NCBI GenBank assembly: GCA_026399875.1
Contig: JAPLQF010000013.1
Coordinates: 62,001-126,000, forward strand
Direction: 5' to 3'
Length of the DNA stretch: 64,000 bases
Source: Burkholderiales bacterium
GTDB lineage: Bacteria > Pseudomonadota > Gammaproteobacteria > Burkholderiales > Burkholderiaceae_E
In this document: positions 57,989 through 64,000 of the stretch, in pieces
Layout: the number at the start of each line of letters is the position of its first letter
How positions within the stretch are numbered: position 1 is the stretch's first letter
Made by a program: the position numbers and the translations under genes
Notes under the pieces: model-generated
Told to the model about the DNA's origin: nothing
Database searches by the model: none
What the model saw: the letters and a program-made list of their open reading frames with translations, nothing else

Positions 57989-59298
57989 TTTCCGGTGCCT
58001 GAAACAGGGGCGGCAGGGGCGGTCGGTGCAGCCGGGGCAGGCGCGGCAGGCGCGGCAGGCGCGGCCGGTGCAGCCGCGGCGCCGGCAGCGCTTGCCGGCA
58101 CCACCTGGACCAGATCGCCGTCGTTCAGAAAGCCCGCGCCGGCAGCCACCAGAACCGCGTCGGCGCTCAGGCCCTCGCGCACCTCGATGCGATCGCCGAT
58201 TCGCCGCCCGAGCATGACCTTCTGCTGCGAGACGCGATCGCCCGCCACCCGAAAGACATAAGCAAAACCGTCGCGCACCACAACCGCCTGCTGCGGCACC
58301 GTGAGCGCACGGCTCGAGCCAAGCTGAAAGTCACCGCGGGCAAACATGCCGGCACGTGCGGTGCTGCCCGCGGGCAGATCGACATAGACCAGCGCATTGC
58401 GGGTCTGGGCATCGACCACCGGACCAAGCATTCGCACGGTGCCGTTGATGCTGCCACCGGCCGCAGGAAACACCTTCACCGGCTGATTCGTGCGTACTTT
58501 GGCGAGCTCGGTCGCGGTGACCTCGGCGCGCCATTCGAGCCGGCCTTTGCGGACCAGGCGAAAGAGCTCCTGGCCGGCGGGCACGACCGCGCCGACCGTG
58601 GCCAGACGTGCCGAAATGATGCCGTCGTCGGGGGCCAGCACCTGGGTCATCTTCAGTCGCAGTTGTTGCGACTGGACTTGGGCCTGCGCAGATTGCACAC
58701 GCGCCTGTGCCGATTGCACACGGGCACGCGCGGTCTGGGCAGCGGTCAGGTACTGGGCGATCTGCTGGGCGCTGAGCGCCCCGCTCGGCTCGACCGCCTT
58801 CGCCCGATCGGCATTGGCCTGCGCCTCGGCCGCCGCGGCCTGGCTTTCAGCAAGCCCGGCGCGGGCCTCGGCCAGCGCCGCCTCGACATTGGCCAGATCG
58901 GCCCGCACGGTCTCGGTCGCGAAGACGGCGAGCACCTGTCCGCGCTTGACCGCGGCGCCGACGTCGACGCGTACTTCGGCAATCCTCAGACCATTGACCT
59001 CGGCCCCGATCGAGGCCTCCTGCCAGGCGTTGATGCTGCCGTTGGCCGACAGCGTGTCGGCGATCTCGCCCTTTTGCGGCCGCACGGTGTTGACCACCAG
59101 CGCCGGGCGGGCCGCCGTCGCGGCGGCAGCGGGCGCAGCCTGCGTCGGCGCAGCCGCGCTCAGCGCGACAGCAAACAGGACCGTCATTGCAACATTCGGT
59201 GCGACATTCACTGAAACACCCGGCGCCGCGGTCGCGACCGCAGGCTGCCGGCGCAACACCGTTCGGATCAAGGGCAGGGTCATCGTGCGTCCATTCAT
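57985..59298 (-). CDS. RND efflux periplasmic adaptor (MFP)
   Basis: A 437-residue membrane-fusion protein. The ATG at 59298 overlaps the outer-membrane gene stop by 4 bases (ATGA); an ATG 15 bases upstream is less likely. The N-terminus contains a hydrophobic signal segment after a short charged part (VAMTVLFAVALSAAAPTQAA). A lipoyl half-motif (NGLRIAEVRVDVGAAVKRGQVLAVF), a long alpha-hairpin (about 115-205, QSAQARVQSAQAQVQSQQ) and beta domains follow. The C-terminus is an Ala/Pro-rich low-complexity tail made of 9-base repeats (AAPAAPAAPAAPAPAAP). Confidence 0.92.
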   Translation of the reverse strand: MNGRTMTLPLIRTVLRRQPAVATAAPGVSVNVAPNVAMTVLFAVALSAAAPTQAAPAAAATAARPALVVNTVRPQKGEIADTLSANGSINAWQEASIGAEVNGLRIAEVRVDVGAAVKRGQVLAVFATETVRADLANVEAALAEARAGLAESQAAAAEAQANADRAKAVEPSGALSAQQIAQYLTAAQTARARVQSAQARVQSAQAQVQSQQLRLKMTQVLAPDDGIISARLATVGAVVPAGQELFRLVRKGRLEWRAEVTATELAKVRTNQPVKVFPAAGGSINGTVRMLGPVVDAQTRNALVYVDLPAGSTARAGMFARGDFQLGSSRALTVPQQAVVVRDGFAYVFRVAGDRVSQQKVMLGRRIGDRIEVREGLSADAVLVAAGAGFLNDGDLVQVVPASAAGAAAAPAAPAAPAAPAPAAPTAPAAPVSGTGK

Positions 59299-60761
59299 TG
59301 TGAGGTCGTCCATCCGCCGCCGAGCGCGCGATAGAGCGCCACCCAGGCGGCCACGCGATCGCGCTGCACGCTGGCCAGCGACGAGTCGGCGACAAGCGAA
59401 AACCGGCGCGCTTCCTCGAGTTCGAGAAGGCTGCCCAGACCGTTGCGCCAGCGCACCTGAGCCGCCTCGAGCGCATCGCGATAGCCCTGCGAAGCGGTGC
59501 GGGCGTCGAGTTCGCGGGCAGCCGAACTCTGCAGCCTGACCAGCGCCTCCTCGACCTCGCGAACCGCGCGGCGGACCCTCGCCCGATAGTCGGACTCGGC
59601 AGCCAAATAGGCCGCCCGGGTTGCCTCGACATTGGCAGCACGTCGTCCGGCGTCGAAGATCGGCAGCGAGACCGCCGGGCCAAGCGACCAGTTGGTGAAA
59701 TTCGCCGAGATGCTGCCGGTATCCAGGCGCACCGGACCGATCGAACCGGCCAGGGTCAGGCGCGGATACTGATCGCCCACCGCCACGCCGATATCGGCGC
59801 TCGCGGCAGCCAGTTCGCGTTCGGCGGCGGCCAGGTCGGGGCGCTGCATGAGCAGGCCCGCCGGCAGCGCACTGACCGCGAACTCGCGTGGCACCGGCAG
59901 ACCGCTGGGCGCGCGCGCGAGCAGGGCGCGCACCGCCGGCTCATCCAGGCCGGTGAGGGCCACCATTGCCTTGATGCCGACATCGCATTCGGTCTGCTGC
60001 CCGGTGAGGCGGCTGGCGGCTTCGGCCGCGCTCGCGCGGGCCAGCGCGGCCGCAGCCGGCGCCTGGAAACCTGCCGCTGCAGCACGCTGACTGATCGCCG
60101 AGGTCTCGTTGCGCGAGGCGAGGTCGGCCTGAGAAATCGCCACCAGCGACTGACAAAAGCGATATTGCAGATATTCGGAGGCGGCCTCGGCAGCCACTGA
60201 GACGCGCGCTTCATGCCAGTCGTCGGTTCGGGCTGAAAGTCGCGCACCGGCGGCTTGCTGCTCGCGCCTGACCCGGCCGAAAAGATCGATCTCCCAGTTG
60301 GCCAGGACACCGGCGCGTTGCTGCGAGGCGGTCAGGACCGAGGTGCCGAACGCCAGCGTGCCGCGATTGGCCAGCGCCGTGGCCTCGACCGCCGGCAGGC
60401 CATCGGCCTGGGCGGCCACCGTGATCGCCCGGGCGCGCTCGATGTTGGCCGCCGCACGCGCAATCGTGCTGCTCTCGCGCTGCGCGGCAGCGATGAAGGC
60501 ATCGAGTGCCGGGTCGTTGAACTGCTGCCACCAGCGGGCGAGGTCGTCGTTGGAGCCGGCATGCGGCAGGGGCGCCTGCCAGCGGTCGGCCTCGACCTTG
60601 ACCGGGGCGGGCGACTGCCCCAGTGCGATCGAACGCTCGGGCGGCGGGCCGCGATAATCGGGTCCGACCGAGGGCAGGCCGCTGCAACCGGCAAGCACGG
60701 TCAGCATCAGGGCGGGCAGGGTCGATCGCATGCACCGGGGCACTCTCTCAGGAATCTTCAT
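59295..60761 (-). CDS. NodT/OprM-type outer-membrane efflux lipoprotein
   Basis: A 488-residue TolC-like outer-membrane factor with a lipobox (LMLTVLAGCSG, Cys26 or so) of the OprM/NodT group. It has the OMF pattern DLARWWQQFNDPALDAFIAAAQ near the N-terminus, VLANWEIDLFGRVRREQQAAGARL and LLMQRPDLAAAERELAAASADIGVAVGDQYPRLTLAGSIG. It starts 6 bases after the TetR stop and overlaps the adaptor start, completing a tripartite pump with its neighbours. Confidence 0.93.
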   Translation of the reverse strand: MKIPERVPRCMRSTLPALMLTVLAGCSGLPSVGPDYRGPPPERSIALGQSPAPVKVEADRWQAPLPHAGSNDDLARWWQQFNDPALDAFIAAAQRESSTIARAAANIERARAITVAAQADGLPAVEATALANRGTLAFGTSVLTASQQRAGVLANWEIDLFGRVRREQQAAGARLSARTDDWHEARVSVAAEAASEYLQYRFCQSLVAISQADLASRNETSAISQRAAAAGFQAPAAAALARASAAEAASRLTGQQTECDVGIKAMVALTGLDEPAVRALLARAPSGLPVPREFAVSALPAGLLMQRPDLAAAERELAAASADIGVAVGDQYPRLTLAGSIGPVRLDTGSISANFTNWSLGPAVSLPIFDAGRRAANVEATRAAYLAAESDYRARVRRAVREVEEALVRLQSSAARELDARTASQGYRDALEAAQVRWRNGLGSLLELEEARRFSLVADSSLASVQRDRVAAWVALYRALGGGWTTSQ

Positions 60762-60767
60762 GCACCC

Positions 60768-61433
60768 TCATCGACGGATTTCGGCCGCGCGACGACGCTG
60801 CTCGCCCTCGATCATCGACATCGCATAGCCCGCGAGCCGATCGGCCATCGCATCAATCGCCTTCGGTCCGCTCAGCAGCAGCGGACAAAGCGCCTCGACG
60901 TCATCCTGGAAAACAAAAACATGCACCGCCATGCCGGCTATCGTGATGGCGAGCCGCTGGGCATCGAGGTCGGGGCGACGCAGACCGAGCGCCCTGGTCA
61001 GCACGCGAAGCAGGGCCTTGTGCTGTGGCCTCACATCGCTCTCGAGCGCGGCCTGCCAGGCGCCGGTGGGCTGCACCATCTCGCGAAAGTGCAGCTTCAT
61101 CACCATGCGGATGTCATCGCCGGCCTTCAGCGGTTCGAGAAAATCGCCATAAAACCGATCGAGCGCCTCATCGAGCCCGAACGCCGGATCATCAAAGGCA
61201 GTCTCGCGAAACGGGCCCATCGATTCGGTGAACAGCGCCCGGTAAAGCCCCGCCTTGTCGCCAAAGTAGTAGCTGACCGCGGCCACATTGACCTGCGCGG
61301 CCTGTGCCAGTGCACGAACCGAGGTCTTTTCAAAGCCATGCTCGGAAAAGAGTTTCAGCCCGGCTGCCATCAGGCGATTGCGGGCTTCAAAACCATCAAT
61401 CCTGACGGGATGGTGGGCAGACGGATGTGGCAC
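60768..61433 (-). CDS. CecR-like TetR-family repressor of the RND operon
   Basis: A 221-residue TetR regulator. A GTG start at 61433 is chosen (VPHPSAHHPVRIDG...) because the promoter and operator lie directly upstream; the frame stays open to 61571 but would include them. The HTH is at about 22-68 (EARNRLMAAGLKLFSEHGFEKTSVRALAQAAQVNVAAVSYYFGDKAGLYRALF). The C-terminal domain (DDIRMVMKLHFREMVQPTGAW...) resembles the DUF1956/CecR group. It is the first gene of the tetR-OMF-MFP-RND operon and probably autoregulates it. Confidence 0.87.
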   Translation of the reverse strand: MPHPSAHHPVRIDGFEARNRLMAAGLKLFSEHGFEKTSVRALAQAAQVNVAAVSYYFGDKAGLYRALFTESMGPFRETAFDDPAFGLDEALDRFYGDFLEPLKAGDDIRMVMKLHFREMVQPTGAWQAALESDVRPQHKALLRVLTRALGLRRPDLDAQRLAITIAGMAVHVFVFQDDVEALCPLLLSGPKAIDAMADRLAGYAMSMIEGEQRRRAAEIRR

Positions 61434-61464
61434 TTGAATCAGCCGGATTTCGAACGGTTGTTTT

Positions 61465-61493
61465 AAATTAAACGATCGTTTGCTTACTGTCAA
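61465..61493 (-). promoter_or_regulatory. Promoter with TetR operator for the efflux operon
   Basis: On the minus strand TTGACA (61493-61488) and TAATTT (61470-61465) are 17 bases apart, a good sigma-70 promoter. The perfect palindrome AAACGATCGTTT (61470-61481) sits in the spacer adjoining the -10 box, where a bound repressor excludes polymerase. It lies 32 bases upstream of the chosen tetR GTG. Confidence 0.75.
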
Positions 61494-61574
61494 CCCGAGC
61501 CGCTGCCGATCGCCTCGACCCGCCTGCGCGTGCGCTATTGTTGCGGCTGATCCCCATTCTGAAAGATCCATGCC

Positions 61575-61979
61575 ATGTCAGCACTCGTCTTTCACATGAT
61601 CGGCGGCGCCCCTGATCCGGTCGCCCCCTTCAGCCATGCGGTCGAGGCAGACGGCTGGGTGATGCTCACCGGTCAGATGCCGTTTACCGGCACCTCGAAC
61701 ACGTCGGCTTATCCCGAGACGATCGAAGACCAGACCCGCCAGGTCATGCACAACCTGCAGGCAGTGCTCACCGGCTGCGGCCTGACGATGGCCGACGTCG
61801 CGAGCGTGCGAATCTACCTTCTGCATTTCGATGAAGACTATGCCCGCATGAACGCGGTCTATGCCACTTACTTCGCCGAAGGGCGCCGGCCGGCTCGTAC
61901 CTGCATCGGCGTCAGCGGACTGGCGCGCGGCGCGCGCATCGAAATCGACATGGTCGCGCGGCGGCCGGCCTCGGCCTGA
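61575..61979 (+). CDS. RidA/YjgF-family protein
   Basis: A 134-residue member of the RidA superfamily (reactive enamine/imine deaminases). The core FSHAVEADGWVMLTGQMPF, QVMHNLQAVLTGCGLTMADVASVRIYL and RPARTCIGVSGLARGARIEIDMVA are the family pattern; the Arg needed for deamination is likely the one in RRPARTCIGV. It is divergent from the TetR regulator and 72 bases upstream of bchI, possibly not related to either. Confidence 0.9.
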   Translation: MSALVFHMIGGAPDPVAPFSHAVEADGWVMLTGQMPFTGTSNTSAYPETIEDQTRQVMHNLQAVLTGCGLTMADVASVRIYLLHFDEDYARMNAVYATYFAEGRRPARTCIGVSGLARGARIEIDMVARRPASA

Positions 61980-62051
61980 TCGCCTCATCAGCACTCGGTC
62001 TAGAATCAGCGGTTGACCTTTCGTTGACCTTTCGATCAGAAGACACCTTAC

Positions 62052-63077
62052 ATGGCCTTTGCGTTTCCGTTTTCCGCCATCGTCGAGCAGCACGAGATGA
62101 AGCTCGCGATCCTGATCGCAGCGGTCGACCCCTCGGTGGGCGGCGTGCTGGTGCTCGGTGATCGCGGCACCGGCAAGTCGACCGCGGTGCGGGCGCTGGC
62201 CGCGCTGCTGCCCGAGATGAAGGCGGTGGTCGGCTGCCGCTATGCCTGCGACCCGAATGCGCCGCCCGGCAATTGCGAGGAATGCGCAGCGCTGCGAGCC
62301 AAGGGCAAGCTCAGGACTCATATGGTGCGGGTACCGGTGGTCGATCTGCCGCTGGGCGCCACCGAAGACCGGGTGGTCGGCGCGCTCGATCTCGAACGCG
62401 CCCTGTCGCAGGGCATCAAGGCCTTCGAGCCAGGCCTGCTGGCCCGTGCGCATCGCGGCTTTCTGTATGTCGACGAGGTCAATCTGCTTGAAGACCATCT
62501 GGTCGACTTGTTGATCGACGTGGCCGCCTCCGGTGAAAACCTGGTCGAACGTGAAGGGCTGAGCGTGCGGCATCCGGCGCGCTTCGTGCTGGTGGGCAGC
62601 GGCAATCCTGAGGAAGGCGAGCTGCGGCCGCAACTGCTCGACCGCTTTGGCCTGTCGGTCGAGGTTTCGACACCCACCGACCTGCCGGCCCGCATCGAGG
62701 TGGTCAAACGCCGCGACGCCTTCGAGCGCGATCCCAAGGCCTTCACCGCACTGTGGAGCAAGGAAGACGACAAGATCCGCCAGCAGCTGCTCAAGGCCCG
62801 CGCACGCCTGCCCAAGGTCACGATTCCTGATTCGGCACTCGAGCGCGCCGCTCGCCTGTGCATCGCGCTGGGCACCGACGGGCTGCGCGGCGAGCTCACG
62901 CTCATGCGTGCAGCGCGCGCCCTGGCGGCGCTCGACGGTGTCACCGAGGTGGGCGACGCGCAGCTGCGCCGTATTGCGGTGCCGGCGCTGCGCCACCGGC
63001 TTCGGCGCAATCCGCTTGATGACACCGGCTCCGGCGTGCGGGTCGAGCGTGCGGTCGCCGAGCTCTTCGACGCCTGA
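62052..63077 (+). CDS. bchI: Magnesium chelatase ATPase subunit I
   Basis: A 341-residue AAA+ ATPase that, with BchD and BchH, inserts Mg2+ into protoporphyrin IX, the first committed step of bacteriochlorophyll synthesis. Walker A GDRGTGKS (36-43), Walker B FLYVDEVNLLEDH and sensor VLVGSGNPEEGELRPQLLDRFGLSVEV are present. The sequence follows true phototroph BchI closely, including VPVVDLPLGATEDRVVGALD. A cysteine-rich insertion (Cys62, Cys66, Cys75, Cys78) could bind a metal or report redox state. It is followed after 12 bases by bchD. Confidence 0.92.
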   Translation: MAFAFPFSAIVEQHEMKLAILIAAVDPSVGGVLVLGDRGTGKSTAVRALAALLPEMKAVVGCRYACDPNAPPGNCEECAALRAKGKLRTHMVRVPVVDLPLGATEDRVVGALDLERALSQGIKAFEPGLLARAHRGFLYVDEVNLLEDHLVDLLIDVAASGENLVEREGLSVRHPARFVLVGSGNPEEGELRPQLLDRFGLSVEVSTPTDLPARIEVVKRRDAFERDPKAFTALWSKEDDKIRQQLLKARARLPKVTIPDSALERAARLCIALGTDGLRGELTLMRAARALAALDGVTEVGDAQLRRIAVPALRHRLRRNPLDDTGSGVRVERAVAELFDA

Positions 63078-63089
63078 TCCGGCCAACCG

Positions 63090-64000
63090 ATGCTGCCGGC
63101 CGAACTGTTCGAGGACTCGCCCGACAGCGGCGATGAATCCGGTGTGCTGCGCTGGGCCGATGCCCTGCGCGCGGCGGCCCTGATCGCGGTCGACCCGGTC
63201 GGACTCGGCGGGGTGGCGCTGATTGCCCAGCATGGCCCGGTGCGCGAGCGCTGGATCGCCCTGCTGCGATCGCTGCTGCCGCCCGGCACGCCGGTACGCC
63301 GCGTGCCGCTGCATGTGCGCGATGACCGCCTGATCGGCGGACTCGACCTGTCGGCCACCCTGCAAAGTGGCCGGCCGGTTGCCCAGACCGGGCTGATGGT
63401 CGAGGCCGACGGCGGACTGCTGATGCTGGTAATGGCCGAGCGGGTGAGCGAGTCCACCGCCGCCCGCCTGTGCGCCGCGCTCGACACCGGCGAAGTGGCC
63501 CTGGCCCGTGACGGGCTGTCCGAGCTTCGCCCGGCGCGGTTTGGCGTCATCGCGCTCGACGAGCGGATCGACGACGATCGCGCCAGCAACGATGAGCGTC
63601 TGCCGGCCCGCCTGCTCGAGCGGCTGGCCTTTCATCTGTCGCTGGGCGATGTCTCGATTGGCGACATCGGCCTGCTCGATGGCGATGCCGACGGCCGCGG
63701 GAGTCTGTCGAGCTCACCGGGGTCGCCGGGGTCGCTCGCGCAAGCCCCCGACATCGCTGCCGCCCGGGCGCGTCTGATGCAGGTGAGCACCCCCGATGAC
63801 GTGATGCAGGCGATCTGCACCGCGGCGCTGGCCCTGGGCGTCGATTCGCTGCGCGGCTCGCTGCTGGCGCTGCGGGCCGCCCGGGCGAGCGCAGCACTCG
63901 ACGCGCGCGACACCGTCTCGCCTGACGATGCCTCGCTCGCGGCCCGACTGGTGCTGTCACCGCGCGCCACCCGCCTGCCGGCCGCGCCGCCCGACGAGAG
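63090..64000 (+). CDS. bchD: Magnesium chelatase subunit D (start only)
   Basis: Partial: 303 residues from ATG at 63090 to the window end with no stop. The frame is MLPAELFEDSPDSGDESGVLRWADALRAAALIAVDP, then ERWIALLRSLLPPGTPVRRVPLHVRDDRLIGGLDLSATLQSG, an AAA+ domain without a proper P-loop as in BchD. A Ser/Pro/Gly linker (SSSPGSPGSLAQ) precedes DVMQAICTAALALGVDSLRGSLLALRAARASAAL, paralleling the BchI C-terminal helices. The integrin-like domain lies outside. It is 12 bases after bchI, confirming a photosynthesis operon. Confidence 0.85.
   Translation, partial: MLPAELFEDSPDSGDESGVLRWADALRAAALIAVDPVGLGGVALIAQHGPVRERWIALLRSLLPPGTPVRRVPLHVRDDRLIGGLDLSATLQSGRPVAQTGLMVEADGGLLMLVMAERVSESTAARLCAALDTGEVALARDGLSELRPARFGVIALDERIDDDRASNDERLPARLLERLAFHLSLGDVSIGDIGLLDGDADGRGSLSSSPGSPGSLAQAPDIAAARARLMQVSTPDDVMQAICTAALALGVDSLRGSLLALRAARASAALDARDTVSPDDASLAARLVLSPRATRLPAAPPDE

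Noticed and set aside
1-64000. tRNA, rRNA, CRISPR arrays, insertion sequences, integrases, phage genes
   Set aside because: No cloverleaf with a CCA end, no 16S/23S-like segment, no regularly spaced repeat-spacer array and no transposase, integrase or phage structural protein was recognised. The tandem repeats found have no unique spacers between units.

Overview
The window is GC-rich chromosomal DNA from a betaproteobacterium, most likely Burkholderiales-like. The evidence is the minus-strand order def-fmt-htpX-rsmB-DUF4390-ntrY, the divergent LysM-dprA-topB arm, a DUF3717 protein (a family typical of betaproteobacteria), and uniform codon use. The right edge carries bchI and the start of bchD, subunits of magnesium chelatase. 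The organism is therefore probably a (facultative or aerobic) bacteriochlorophyll-making phototroph, with its photosynthesis gene cluster starting at about 62 kb and continuing out of the window.

Layout. 1-6 kb: protein-maturation and translation genes plus the start of the ntrY kinase, minus strand. 6-11.4 kb: LysM protein, dprA, topB. 11.5-18.5 kb: DUF3717 protein, chaC, a BenE transporter, an AI-2E family permease, a NERD-domain helicase and an HD-GYP phosphodiesterase. 18.5-24.3 kb: a candidate small-RNA terminator, a MesD-type methionine synthase, cnoX, nnrU, a quinone oxidoreductase, a thioesterase and ppk2. 24.3-27.7 kb: a DUF1800/DUF1501 pair. 27.9-43.2 kb: an accessory metabolic region with a GST, a luciferase-like monooxygenase, a SnoaL-like protein, an MFS transporter, a Baeyer-Villiger-type monooxygenase, a PhoD phosphatase, a CaiB CoA-transferase, an AbrB/VapC toxin-antitoxin pair, an EamA exporter, a FadJ-type fusion, a muconolactone-isomerase-like protein, a VOC protein and an acyl-CoA synthetase. 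43.3-45.4 kb: a heat-shock module (two Hsp20 and CbpA) with a good sigma-32 promoter match. 45.5-48.2 kb: an enoyl reductase, and a TetR/SDR pair with palindromic operators. 48.1-54.3 kb: a CzcCBA heavy-metal efflux operon with a possible CzcI-like leader gene. 54.4-61.5 kb: a biotinyl-domain protein and a TetR-controlled OMF-MFP-RND drug-efflux operon. 61.6-64 kb: RidA, bchI, bchD.

The genes suggest a metabolically flexible aerobe that activates organic acids to CoA esters and beta-oxidises them, exports metals and drugs, and carries out anoxygenic photosynthesis. The most unusual structural signal is a recurring set of short direct tandem repeats. Two arrays (after nnrU and after the SnoaL-like gene) are tandem copies of the last codons of the gene together with its stop codon, spread into the downstream spacer. 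Others lie in gene spacers or encode in-frame linkers. No tRNA, rRNA, CRISPR array, insertion sequence or prophage was recognised.
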